This document shows, one piece after another, positions 1-7,821 of a stretch of DNA of 20,399 bases (the first letter of the stretch is position 1; each line of letters opens with the position of its first letter). The notes below the pieces were generated by a model that did not search any database, had not been told where the DNA came from, and saw only the letters and a list, made by a program, of their open reading frames with translations. Source of the stretch: JAMWZF01 sp041628615 (GTDB taxonomy: Bacteria; Pseudomonadota; Alphaproteobacteria; Rhodobacterales; Rhodobacteraceae). Both the position numbers and the translations under genes were made by a program. The DNA is taken from positions 1-20,399 of the forward strand of contig JBFKOW010000046.1 in the NCBI GenBank assembly GCA_041628615.1. Reading direction: 5' to 3'.

Positions 1-78
1 CTGCGGCGGGATCGCGGCGACCCGCAGGAAGGCGGCGATCTCGGCGTCGGGACGCGCGAGGAAAAGCCGCCCGGGCAT
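1..78 (-). CDS. SRAP-like (YedK/HMCES-type) protein, N-terminal fragment
   Basis: Only the first 26 residues are in the window; the gene runs off the left edge. They begin M-P-G-R-L-F-L-A-R-P-D-A-E-I-A-A-F-L, which resembles the start of SOS response-associated peptidase (SRAP) proteins. That family normally begins M-C-G-R-F and uses Cys2 to bind abasic sites in single-stranded DNA. Here residue 2 is Pro. The start codon lies 3 bases after the stop of the upstream arylesterase gene on the same strand, which suggests translational coupling. No strong Shine-Dalgarno sequence is visible. The assignment rests on a short stretch and could be wrong; the conserved body of the family lies outside the window. 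Confidence 0.45.
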   Translation of the reverse strand, partial: MPGRLFLARPDAEIAAFLRVAAIPPQ

Positions 79-81
79 CGC

Positions 82-792
82 CTAGCCGTCCGCCGCCGCC
101 GCTGCCGCCGACACGAGGTCGAGCACCGCCGGCCCGATCGCCTCGACGATCAGCGCCACGCCCTCGGCGTTCGGGTGGATGCCGTCGGCCTGCATGTAGG
201 GCGCCACGTCGCCTAGCGTGTCGCCGGCGCCGCGCAGCCCCTCGAAGAAGGACGGAAAGAGTGGAACGCCGTAGCCGTCGGCCAGATAGCCGTACATCCC
301 GTCGAATTCCCGCTTGTAGTCCGGGCCGTAGTTGGTGGTGGCCTGCATCCCGACCAGGAGAACCTCGACGCCGGCATCCCGTGCCGCGTCGAGGATGCCG
401 TCGAGATTTGCGCGGCTGACCGCCGGGTCGATGCCGCGCAGGAAGTCGTTGGCCCCGAGCGCCACGATCATCGCGTCGACCTCGGGCGTCAGGGTCCAGG
501 CCACCCGAGACAGGCCCCCGGCGGTGGTGTCGCCGGACACGCCGGCGTTGACGATCCTGACATCGGCGCCCTTTGCGCGCAGCCAGGCTTCGAGCTGGGG
601 CACGAAGCCGTCGTCGGGCGGCAACCCGTAGCCCTGGGTCAGGCTGTCGCCCAGCGCCGCGACGGTCACCGGTTCCGCCGCCAGCGTCCCCGCGGCGAGC
701 CCCATCGCCAGGATTGTCGCCGATCCGATGTTGCGGGCCGTCCGTAGCAGCTTACATGAAACTGAACCGATCCGTTCGAAAGCGCACCCCAT
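82..792 (-). CDS. tesA: GDSL-family arylesterase / acyl-CoA thioesterase I (TesA-like), exported
   Basis: This is an SGNH hydrolase that cleaves acyl esters and thioesters, expected in the periplasm. All four family blocks are visible in the 236-residue product: G-D-S-L with nucleophile Ser50, Gly84 in N-A-G-V-S-G-D-T, Asn115 in G-A-N-D, and Asp203/His206 in D-G-I-H-P. The N-terminus has a signal-like stretch (basic K-L-L-R-T-A-R, then a hydrophobic run ending T-L-A-A before E-P). The start is uncertain. ATG at 792 overlaps the divergent ATPase start by 2 bases. The next ATG, at 705, would leave a signal peptide that is too short; a non-ATG start between them, such as CTG at 750, is possible. 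The gene is divergent from YbbA/YbbP-type genes, as in E. coli, which supports the identity. Confidence 0.9.
   Translation of the reverse strand: MGCAFERIGSVSCKLLRTARNIGSATILAMGLAAGTLAAEPVTVAALGDSLTQGYGLPPDDGFVPQLEAWLRAKGADVRIVNAGVSGDTTAGGLSRVAWTLTPEVDAMIVALGANDFLRGIDPAVSRANLDGILDAARDAGVEVLLVGMQATTNYGPDYKREFDGMYGYLADGYGVPLFPSFFEGLRGAGDTLGDVAPYMQADGIHPNAEGVALIVEAIGPAVLDLVSAAAAAADG
731..758 (+). promoter_or_regulatory. Possible promoter of the ABC transporter operon
   Basis: TTGCGG (731-736) and TACATG (753-758) are separated by 16 bases and would start transcription near 765, about 26 bases before the ATPase ATG. The -10 match is weak. The element sits inside the 5' part of the divergent tesA-like reading frame if that gene starts at 792, so the two transcripts would overlap. 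Confidence 0.3.
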
Positions 793-1495
793 GACCGATC
801 CCGTCCTGACCCTGACCGACGTGTCGCTGTCGCTGATGGGCAATGCCGGCCGCGTCGACATCCTGCACGACATCTCCTTGGCGGTGAAGGCCGGGGAAAG
901 CCTCGGGCTGGTCGGGCCGAGCGGATCGGGCAAGTCGTCTCTCCTCATGCTGATGGGCGGGCTCGAACAGGCCAGCGCCGGGCGGATCGAGGCGCTGGGC
1001 CAGGATCTCACGGCGCTGGACGAGGACGGGCTCGCACGCTTTCGCAGGGGGAATATGGGGGTGGTGTTCCAGTCCTTCCACCTGATCCCGACGATGACCG
1101 CGCTCGAGAACGTGGCGACGCCGCTGGAACTGGCCGGCGACCGGGACGCCTTCGACAAGGCCGAGGCCGAACTGAAGGCGGTGGGACTGGGCCATCGGCT
1201 GGACCATTACCCGAACCAGATGTCGGGCGGCGAACAGCAGCGGGTGGCGCTGGCCCGGGCCTCGGCGCCGCGGCCCCGGCTGCTGCTGGCGGACGAGCCG
1301 ACCGGCAACCTCGACGAGGCCAACGGCGCGGCCATCGTCGACCTGCTCTTCGACCTGCGTGACTGGCACGGCGCGACCCTGATCCTCGTCACCCATGCCG
1401 CCGAACTGGCCGACCGTTGCGACCGGGTGATCCGGCTGCGCGACGGCCGGATCGACGCCGCCGACCGCGCCGCCGCCCGGGCCGCGGCGGAATGA
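791..1495 (+). CDS. ybbA: ABC transporter ATP-binding protein, YbbA/LolD type
   Basis: This 234-residue cytoplasmic ATPase powers the membrane permease encoded next to it. Walker A is G-P-S-G-S-G-K-S (about 42-49), the Q-loop is Gln94, the signature is M-S-G-G-E-Q-Q-R-V-A-L-A-R-A (144-157), Walker B is L-L-L-A-D-E-P-T-G-N-L-D (164-175), and the switch His is 202. The N-L-D after Walker B and the family length fit the MacB/LolD/YbbA group, which partners FtsX-type permeases. The start at M-T-D-P-V matches the usual family start; the frame stays open upstream but that part is not family-like. The stop TGA overlaps the permease ATG (ATGA, 1492-1495), so the two are translationally coupled. Its divergent TesA neighbour suggests YbbA rather than LolD. 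Confidence 0.93.
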   Translation: MTDPVLTLTDVSLSLMGNAGRVDILHDISLAVKAGESLGLVGPSGSGKSSLLMLMGGLEQASAGRIEALGQDLTALDEDGLARFRRGNMGVVFQSFHLIPTMTALENVATPLELAGDRDAFDKAEAELKAVGLGHRLDHYPNQMSGGEQQRVALARASAPRPRLLLADEPTGNLDEANGAAIVDLLFDLRDWHGATLILVTHAAELADRCDRVIRLRDGRIDAADRAAARAAAE

Positions 1496-4014
1496 GCCCC
1501 GCATTCCGCATCGCCCGCCGCGAGCTGCGCGGCGGCCTGCGCGGTTTCCGCATCTTCCTGGCCTGCCTCGCCCTAGGCGTGGCGGCGATCGCCGCCGTGG
1601 GATCGGTCCGCGCCGCGATCGAGGCCGGCCTGACCGCCGAGGGTGCGGCCCTGCTGGGCGGCGACGCCGAGGTCCAGTTCACCTATCGCTTCGCGCGGGA
1701 CGAAGAACGCGCCTGGATGGAAGGCGTGGCCGACCGGGTGTCCGAAACCGTTGATTTCCGCTCGATGGCCGTGGTCGACCGGGGCGACGCGGTAGAGCGC
1801 GGGCTGACCCAGGTGAAGGCGGTGGACGGGGCCTACCCGTTGATCGGGGAGGTCACGCTCGACCCGCCCATCGCCCTGGCCGACGCCTTCGCCGGCGCGG
1901 ACGGTCTGCCCGGCGGCTTGATGGAACGGGTGCTGGCCGACCGCCTCGCGCTGACGCCGGGGGATCGCTTCGCGCTGGGCGACCAGGATTTCGTCCTGAC
2001 CGCGATTCTCGACCGCTACCCGGACAATTCCGGCGGCGGCTTCGGTCTCGGACCGCGCACGGTGGTGCTGACCGCCGCCCTCGCCGACAGCGGCCTGATC
2101 CGCGAGGGCACGCTGTTCGACACCGCCTACCGGCTCGACCTGCCCGAGGGCGCCGATCTCGCCGCGCTCGAGGCCGAAGCCGAGCGGCTCTATCGCGACA
2201 GCGGATTGCGCTGGCGCGATGCCCGCGCCGGGGCCCCGGGGGTGAGCGCCTTCGTCGACCGGCTCGGAGCGTTCCTGATCCTCGTCGGTCTGTCGGGGCT
2301 GGCGGTCGGCGGCGTCGGGGTGTCCTCCGCGGTGCGCAGCTACCTCGCCGGCAAGACCGAGGTGATCGCCACGCTCAAGACCCTCGGCGCCAGCCGGGGC
2401 ACGATCTTCCTCGCCTATTTCCTGCAAGTGGGCGCGCTGACCGTGCTTGGCGTCGCCATCGGCATCATGCTCGGGGCGACGGGGCCGCTGCTGGCCGCAC
2501 CGCTGATCGAGGCGGGGCTGCCGATCCCGGCGGTGTTCGCGGTCTATCCCGCACCGCTGGCCGAGGCGGCGCTCTACGGCCTGCTCGCGGCGTTGGTCTT
2601 CACCCTCTGGCCGCTGGCGCGGGCCGAGGAGATCCGCGCGGCGACCCTGTTCCGCGACGCCTTCGGCGGCGGCCGCCTGCTGCCCGCGCCGCGCTACCTC
2701 GTGGCGACCGGTTTGCTTCTCGCGCTGCTCGTCGGTGCGGCGGCGTGGTTCTCGGAAACGCTGTTCCTGACGCTCTGGACCGCGGGCGGACTCGCGGGCG
2801 CGCTGGTCCTGCTGGTGCTGTCGGCGGCGCTGGCCCGCTGGCTCGCGCGGCACTCGGGGCGGGCGGCGCGGGGGCGGCCGGCGCTGCGCCTCGCGCTCGG
2901 GTCGATCGGCGCCCGCGGCGGCGAGGCGACGAGCGTGGTGCTGTCCCTCGGCCTCGGGCTGACGGTGCTGGCCGCCGTCGGCCAGATCGACGGCAACCTG
3001 CGCAACGCCATCGCCGGGGAGCTGCCCGAGGTCGCGCCGTCCTATTTCTTCGTCGACATCCAGCCCGACCAGATCGACGGCTTCCGGGCCCGGCTCGACG
3101 GCGACCCAGCGGTCAGCCGGGTGGACAGTGCGCCGATGCTGCGCGGCATCATCACCCGGATCAACGGCCGCCCGGCGGCCGAGATGGCGGGCGAACACTG
3201 GGTGCTGCAGGGCGACCGGGGGGTCACCTACTCGACAGAGGTGCCGTCGAACACCCGGGTCACCGAGGGCGACTGGTGGGGCCCCGATTATGCCGGTCCG
3301 CCGCTGGTCAGCTTCGCCGACGAGGAGGCCCGCGAGATGGGCCTGAAGATCGGCGACGAGATCACCGTCAACATCCTCGGCCGCGACATCACCGCCACCA
3401 TCGCCAGCTTCCGGGAAGTGAGTTTCGAGAATGCCGGCATCGGCTTCATCCTGTCGATGAACCCCGCCGCGCTGGCCGGGGCGCCGCACAGCTGGATCGC
3501 GACCGTCTACGCCGAACCCGAGGCAGAGGCGGCGATCCTGCGCGATCTTGCCGGGGCCTATCCCAACATCACGGCGATCCGGGTGCGCGACGCCATCGAC
3601 CGGGTCGTCGAGGTGGTGGACGGCATCGCCGCCGCCACCCGCTACGGGGCGGCGGTGACGCTGGTGACCGGGTTCCTCGTGCTGATCGGTGCGGCGGCGG
3701 CGGGCGAACGGGGCCGGGTGTTCGAGAGCGCGGTGCTCAAGACCCTCGGCGCCGACCGCGCCCGCATCCTGCAGAGCTTCGCCCTGCGCTCGGCCCTGCT
3801 GGGGCTGGCGGCCGGGGTGGTGGCGCTGGCCGGCGGGGTGCTGGGCGGCTGGGCCGTCAGCACCTTCATCATGGAGACCGAGTTCGCGGTGATCTGGGGC
3901 AACGCGCTGGCCATCGTCGGTGCCGGGATCGGCATCACGCTGCTGGCCGGGCTGGCCTTCGCCCTGCGTCCGCTCGGCGCCCGGCCGGCGCGGGTGCTGC
4001 GGGCGCGGGAATAG
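1492..4014 (+). CDS. ybbP: FtsX-family ABC permease, YbbP-like
   Basis: This 840-residue inner-membrane permease pairs with the preceding ATPase, whose stop codon it overlaps. One membrane segment lies near residues 19-38, followed by a large extracytoplasmic region. A first FtsX core (about 260-370) carries V-I-A-T-L-K-T-L-G-A-S-R. Central membrane segments lie at about 402-446, a second periplasmic domain follows (about 470-715), and a second FtsX core (about 721-838) carries the matching A-V-L-K-T-L-G-A-D-R-A-R. This duplicated plan of about ten membrane segments and the length fit YbbP (COG3127). YbbAP-type exporters are thought to move hydrophobic molecules or extract them from the membrane; the substrate cannot be read from sequence. 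The gene ends 4 bases from the convergent unknown gene. Confidence 0.9.
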   Translation: MSPAFRIARRELRGGLRGFRIFLACLALGVAAIAAVGSVRAAIEAGLTAEGAALLGGDAEVQFTYRFARDEERAWMEGVADRVSETVDFRSMAVVDRGDAVERGLTQVKAVDGAYPLIGEVTLDPPIALADAFAGADGLPGGLMERVLADRLALTPGDRFALGDQDFVLTAILDRYPDNSGGGFGLGPRTVVLTAALADSGLIREGTLFDTAYRLDLPEGADLAALEAEAERLYRDSGLRWRDARAGAPGVSAFVDRLGAFLILVGLSGLAVGGVGVSSAVRSYLAGKTEVIATLKTLGASRGTIFLAYFLQVGALTVLGVAIGIMLGATGPLLAAPLIEAGLPIPAVFAVYPAPLAEAALYGLLAALVFTLWPLARAEEIRAATLFRDAFGGGRLLPAPRYLVATGLLLALLVGAAAWFSETLFLTLWTAGGLAGALVLLVLSAALARWLARHSGRAARGRPALRLALGSIGARGGEATSVVLSLGLGLTVLAAVGQIDGNLRNAIAGELPEVAPSYFFVDIQPDQIDGFRARLDGDPAVSRVDSAPMLRGIITRINGRPAAEMAGEHWVLQGDRGVTYSTEVPSNTRVTEGDWWGPDYAGPPLVSFADEEAREMGLKIGDEITVNILGRDITATIASFREVSFENAGIGFILSMNPAALAGAPHSWIATVYAEPEAEAAILRDLAGAYPNITAIRVRDAIDRVVEVVDGIAAATRYGAAVTLVTGFLVLIGAAAAGERGRVFESAVLKTLGADRARILQSFALRSALLGLAAGVVALAGGVLGGWAVSTFIMETEFAVIWGNALAIVGAGIGITLLAGLAFALRPLGARPARVLRARE

Positions 4015-4018
4015 CCGG

Positions 4019-4615
4019 TCAGCCGGCCTCGATCGACAGCGCCGTGAAGGTGCTGCGCCCGGTCTCGTCCTCGGCCCACTGGAGGAACCCGAAGCCGAAC
4101 TCCGGCAGGTAGGTCACCCCCTCGAAATAGGCGTTGTCCGACTGGTAGGCGATGATCCCGTCGAGCACGGTGAAGCGGCACCCCCCGATCTCGGTCTCGG
4201 CCAGGGCGCCCCACGCGACGGTGATGTTCTCCTCCGTGGGCCCCGACCGGTCGAGCAGCAGGGTCCGGGCGGTCCAGCGCGCGCCCGGTGCCGGCGGTTG
4301 CAGGCTGGCAAGCCCGCCGGGAAAGCTCGTCGTCATCCGCGATCCGAGATCGGGCGACCCGTCGAAAACGTCCATGTAGGTCAGCACATAGACCCCGTGC
4401 CCGAGATCCATGATCGATTCCACCGCGCCGTCGAAGCTGCGTTCGAGCCGGACCACCGCAGGCCGGGTGCGCACGTAGCGTTCGAGGGCGCCGTCGTCGA
4501 AGCGGACGGCGATCCCGCTGTCGAGATCGGCCGGAACCGGGCAGTCCGCGGCGGCACCGGAAGCGGGAAGGACCGCGCCCAACAGGATCGCGGCGATGGT
4601 TGGAAGTCTGATCAT
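4019..4615 (-). CDS. Exported protein of unknown function
   Basis: The product has 198 residues. It starts with a clear Sec signal (M-I-R-L-P-T-I-A-A-I-L-L-G-A-V-L-P-A-S-G), with likely cleavage after A-A-A near residue 23. The mature part has two Cys (near residues 25 and 148), many aromatic and acidic residues and beta-strand-like alternation, so a small periplasmic beta protein is plausible. I recognise no domain. An A-A-G-G stretch about 8 bases before the ATG serves as a ribosome binding site, and a TAGCCT sequence (plus-strand 4657-4662) could be a -10 element. It faces the YbbP-like gene tail to tail with a 4-base gap. Confidence 0.75.
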   Translation of the reverse strand: MIRLPTIAAILLGAVLPASGAAADCPVPADLDSGIAVRFDDGALERYVRTRPAVVRLERSFDGAVESIMDLGHGVYVLTYMDVFDGSPDLGSRMTTSFPGGLASLQPPAPGARWTARTLLLDRSGPTEENITVAWGALAETEIGGCRFTVLDGIIAYQSDNAYFEGVTYLPEFGFGFLQWAEDETGRSTFTALSIEAG

Positions 4616-4780
4616 GGGCTGGGCCTTCGGCAGGGTCGCGACGGGGTCTTGGCCTCAGGCTAGCATGACTGGCCCCGCTGGCACCCCCCAAACCGCCCGG
4701 AGGACGGGGAAGGTGCCGGCGGGGCCGGGCGCGGACCGGGACACCGGGTCGTTTCGGGCGCGCGGCCTTGCGGTCCGGGA
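4616..4780. other. Intergenic spacer between two minus-strand genes
   Basis: These 165 bases separate the beta-helix gene (upstream) from the 198-residue exported protein. I see a possible -10 hexamer for the latter (TAGCCT on the minus strand, 4657-4662) without a convincing -35. There is no clear terminator hairpin with a U-tract and no small reading frame with a ribosome binding site. Confidence 0.4.
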
Positions 4781-7066
4781 TCAGAGCGGGTTGTCGATCC
4801 GCACCAGCGCCCGCACCGTGCCCTTGGTATCCGCCCGCCACACCACGCGGAACTGGTCCCCGGTACCGTAGGCCGGGTCGATCCAGGGCGCGTCGTAGAC
4901 CGCATTGTCGGCCGTATCGGCGACCCGGCCCTGCGGCAGGCAGCTCTCGACCGTCTTGCACTTGCCGCCGAAGGGCAGCCCCACGTAGGGTCCGGCGATC
5001 CAGATCCGGGTCGGCGTCGCCTCGGTGTGGGTGACGCTGAGCGGGTTCGCGATCTCCTCGCGGATGCCGTGAAACACGTTGTCGCGGAAATTGACGTTCT
5101 TGTGCTTGTCGTGGTCGAGATCGGCGAAGGTCGTGTCGATGCCCTCGACCCGGTCGATGTAGCCGTTGAAGGCCCGGAACACGTTGTCGGTGACGCTGAG
5201 CGCATTGATGTAGTGGCCCGGCCCGTAGGGCTTGATCATGATGAACCGGTACCAGTCCGCCGCGTCCTTCACCACGAACATGTTGCCGGTGACCGTCAGG
5301 CCCCCGAACGAGAACTGCTGACCCAGCGCCGGGGTGGCGTCGTGCTCGTTGGTCCACTCGATGCCGTGGTTGTCGATGTAGTTGCCGGTGATCGTCGACA
5401 TCAGGTTTGGCCTGGTGAAGATCAGCCCGGCATTTCGGATGCCCGACGGAACGTCGTCCCCGGCGAACCAGTGGTTGCCCTGGATGAGGTATCCGGTGCC
5501 ACCCATCACCGCGAAGTGCTTGAACATCACCGCGCGGTTGTCGCGGATCTTGCAGTCGTTCTGATTGACGTTGAATGCGATGGTCCGGCGGTCCGGAACG
5601 TCGAGGTTCTGCTCGTTGGACAGGAACTGGCAGCGGTCGATCATCATCCCCCGGCAGCCGGCGCCGGGTGACGTGATGCCCCGGTCCGCCGGCCTGGAGA
5701 AGAACGTGTCGCGGAAATGGAAGGCGAGCCCGGCGGTGGGCAGGATCACCCCGTTGGCCTTGCCCTGGAGCGAGAACTCGATGTCCGACAGGATGAGCAG
5801 GCTCATGTCCTCGAAGCCGGTGAAGTCGAGGAGGTACTTGAACCGGGTGAAGGTGAAGGTCTGGACACCCTCGGCATCGTAGAGCGGCGCGCTCAGCGTC
5901 ACCGTCTGCCCGGCCACGTCCACCGCCCGGACATAGATCTCGCGGCCCACGCCGCTGCCTTCGACAAGGCTGCCGACCTTGATGTTGGCGGCGTTCGCGA
6001 CCGCGGTCAGGGTGAGGTCCTGCGCGGCGGAATAGGTCGCCTGCGACGTGACGACCTCCGGGGTCCACGACGTGCCCTCGGCGGGTTCGAAGACCCCGTT
6101 GCGGATCACCCTGCGGCTGTGAAACGTGGTCTTGGCGCCCTCCGCGGCCTGCAGGTCACAGGGTTCGGTCAGCGCCACCCGCCGGCCGCCCAGGTCGAGG
6201 CTGTCGTGGTCGGTGAAGTTGAGCAGGGCCTGGAAGGCTTTCTTGAACGCTTCCTCCTCGTTGCCGAAGGCATCGAGATAGGTCTGGTAGTCGTAGTTGC
6301 GCTGCAGCACGAGCCGCTTGTCGCGCGGCATCGTCACGGTTCCGGCAAACGCGACCTCGCTCTGGATCGACGTGTGATCGCCCAGGAAATAGACCCCGTC
6401 CGAAACCAGCACCGTGCGCCCCTGCGCGTCGGCGTCCGCGGCTTCGAAGGCGGCGTGGTCGTCGGTGATGCCGTCGCCGATGGCGCCGTAGTCACGCACG
6501 TCGACGTAGCCGACCATGTCGCGCAGGAACACGCCGGTGATGTCCTCGATCTCGATGTCGTCGATCCGGACGACACCGCCGGCGGGTCCGGTGAGGTCCA
6601 GCCCGAGATGGCCGTAGATCGCGCCGTTCCAGACCATGTCGACGCCTTGCCGGTTGCCGGTGCCGACGATGGCGGTGACGGTCACCACCTCGCCGTAGCC
6701 GGTCAGCGCGGTCTCGGGGCCGAAGGTCGCGACGCCCGGAAGCGTGGCGCCGGCGCCGGTGCCGGGCCAGCCGGCGATCCGCACCGAGGGCAGGGGGCCG
6801 GACATGGCCTTCACCCGCGCGGTGACCCGCAGGTAGCAGCCGGGCAGGATCGGGGTCTCGCCCATGTAGCGGACTTTCTGGACCGCCGCCGACTTGACCA
6901 CCTCGAGACAGCCGGCGAAGTCCGCATCGGCGGGAACAATGGCGCCACCGCCCGAGCCGGCATAGGTATCCGATCCCGGCGTGCCGTCGCCGCTCGACCA
7001 GACGCCGAGCCCGGTCGCGAAGGCAGGCGGCATGAAGACCAGCCCCTCGGTGATTGCCTTGTTCAT
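4781..7066 (-). CDS. Right-handed beta-helix protein, pectate-lyase-3-like
   Basis: The product has 761 residues. An N-terminal beta-sandwich-like region (about 1-185) ends with R-I-D-D-I-E-I-E-D. Then comes V-D-V-R-D-Y-G-A-I-G-D-G-I-T-D-D (188-203), the typical opening of pectate_lyase_3 / phage tailspike beta-helices. The rest shows repeated N-x-x-x-x-N-x-F/V turns (for example I-T-G-N-Y-I-D-N-H-G, V-T-G-N-M-F-V-V, R-D-N-V-F-H-G-I), as expected for a parallel beta-helix. Such proteins bind or cut polysaccharides, but I see no certain catalytic residues. The start M-N-K-A-I-T-E-G is chosen because A-A-A-G-G-G-G lies 7 bases upstream and the longer frame before it is low-complexity. No Sec signal is present, which is odd for a likely surface protein. 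Transcription could follow from DUF4864, 150 bases upstream. Confidence 0.8.
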   Translation of the reverse strand: MNKAITEGLVFMPPAFATGLGVWSSGDGTPGSDTYAGSGGGAIVPADADFAGCLEVVKSAAVQKVRYMGETPILPGCYLRVTARVKAMSGPLPSVRIAGWPGTGAGATLPGVATFGPETALTGYGEVVTVTAIVGTGNRQGVDMVWNGAIYGHLGLDLTGPAGGVVRIDDIEIEDITGVFLRDMVGYVDVRDYGAIGDGITDDHAAFEAADADAQGRTVLVSDGVYFLGDHTSIQSEVAFAGTVTMPRDKRLVLQRNYDYQTYLDAFGNEEEAFKKAFQALLNFTDHDSLDLGGRRVALTEPCDLQAAEGAKTTFHSRRVIRNGVFEPAEGTSWTPEVVTSQATYSAAQDLTLTAVANAANIKVGSLVEGSGVGREIYVRAVDVAGQTVTLSAPLYDAEGVQTFTFTRFKYLLDFTGFEDMSLLILSDIEFSLQGKANGVILPTAGLAFHFRDTFFSRPADRGITSPGAGCRGMMIDRCQFLSNEQNLDVPDRRTIAFNVNQNDCKIRDNRAVMFKHFAVMGGTGYLIQGNHWFAGDDVPSGIRNAGLIFTRPNLMSTITGNYIDNHGIEWTNEHDATPALGQQFSFGGLTVTGNMFVVKDAADWYRFIMIKPYGPGHYINALSVTDNVFRAFNGYIDRVEGIDTTFADLDHDKHKNVNFRDNVFHGIREEIANPLSVTHTEATPTRIWIAGPYVGLPFGGKCKTVESCLPQGRVADTADNAVYDAPWIDPAYGTGDQFRVVWRADTKGTVRALVRIDNPL

Positions 7067-7080
7067 GGAGAACCCCTTTC

Positions 7081-7112
7081 CGCTCGTCCCGGCGCTCGGA
7101 GACCGGCGCTCG
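7081..7112. repeat. Three short direct repeats before the beta-helix gene
   Basis: CGCTCG occurs at 7081-7086, 7093-7098 and 7107-7112; the last two extend to GGCGCTCG. The spacings are 12 and 14 bases. They lie 15-46 bases upstream of the beta-helix start, in the leader on the minus strand. They could be a protein-binding site or chance in GC-rich DNA. Confidence 0.35.
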
Positions 7113-7176
7113 TGGGCGGAATGGGTAGCCGGGGGCAGGTGAAGGGCGGCTGATCCCCCCGTCACGGTGGCTGGCG

Positions 7177-7195
7177 GCCCGGCGCAACGCCGGGC
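7177..7195 (-). terminator. Hairpin downstream of the DUF4864 gene
   Basis: A perfect 8-bp GC stem (7177-7184 with 7188-7195, arms GCCCGGCG and CGCCGGGC) surrounds a 3-base loop. It begins about 21 bases after the DUF4864 stop in the minus direction. No U-tract follows, so it may attenuate read-through into the beta-helix gene or stabilise a 3' end rather than terminate fully. Confidence 0.5.
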
Positions 7196-7216
7196 GGTTC
7201 GCGGGCGGTGGCGGGC

Positions 7217-7612
7217 TCAGGCGCCCACGTCGGGCGCCGGAACGATGCTCACGCCGTTGATCTGCCAGCCTTCGGCGGTCTCGATCATCTGGTATTCGAG
7301 GACATGGGGCACGCCCTGCGAGTCCCGGATCAGGACCCGCTGGAACAGCCGACCGCCGATCTCGCGCAGGTCGAGGAAACGGGCCTCGGAATTGGTCCAG
7401 ACCATCGGATAGCCCTGCTGGACCATCATCCCGAACGTGCCGGGATTGCCGAACAGCCGCTTGATCATCGGGCTAGCGAAGGTGAAGGCGGTGTCCACGT
7501 CGCGGGCGTTGAAGGCGTCGAGCTGGCGCTGGATCACCGCCGCGATCTCGTCCTGCTGCGCGGCCGCCGGCAGCGGCAGCATCAGGAACAGGCTGATCAG
7601 AATGGCGCGCAT
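7217..7612 (-). CDS. DUF4864 family exported protein
   Basis: The product has 131 residues. A Sec signal (M-R-A-I-L-I-S-L-F-L-M-L-P-L-P-A-A-A, cleavage before Q-Q-D) precedes a small NTF2-like domain: an N-terminal helix (I-Q-R-Q-L-D-A-F-N-A-R-D) and a curved sheet ending G-W-Q-I-N-G-V-S-I. That pattern is typical of DUF4864, whose role is unknown. The ATG at 7612 is preferred over the ATG 7 codons upstream, because A-G-G-A-G sits 7 bases before it, whereas the AAGGAGG upstream abuts the earlier ATG with no spacing. It precedes the beta-helix gene on the same strand and is divergent from the Hint gene. Confidence 0.85.
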   Translation of the reverse strand: MRAILISLFLMLPLPAAAQQDEIAAVIQRQLDAFNARDVDTAFTFASPMIKRLFGNPGTFGMMVQQGYPMVWTNSEARFLDLREIGGRLFQRVLIRDSQGVPHVLEYQMIETAEGWQINGVSIVPAPDVGA

Positions 7613-7821
7613 GACACGTCTCCTGCTGTGCATCCTCCTTGATGATACGGGCCGAGGCGGATTCCGGTTTCACATTCGCCGTCCGGATCGGGTCGAGGCA
7701 CCGGCAATCTGGGCGAAGATGCTGCGCTTTTGACCAAATTTCACCCGAATGCCCTGGCACGGTGACGGTCCGGGGGATCGGAACGGTCGCTCCACGGACA
7801 AGACGCGAGGATACCGTCCGA
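7613..7821. other. Divergent spacer between DUF4864 and Hint genes
   Basis: These 209 bases should hold both promoters. An AT-rich island (7728-7743) carries TTGACC at 7730-7735, a reasonable -35 for the plus strand, but no good -10 lies 16-18 bases downstream. An open frame continues upstream of the Hint start here but has no family-like content. Confidence 0.35.

Noticed and set aside
3642..6068. Minus-strand open frame of 808 codons spanning parts of three genes
   Set aside because: It lies in another frame of the beta-helix gene and antisense to the permease, and is Arg/His/Gly-rich with no domain pattern.
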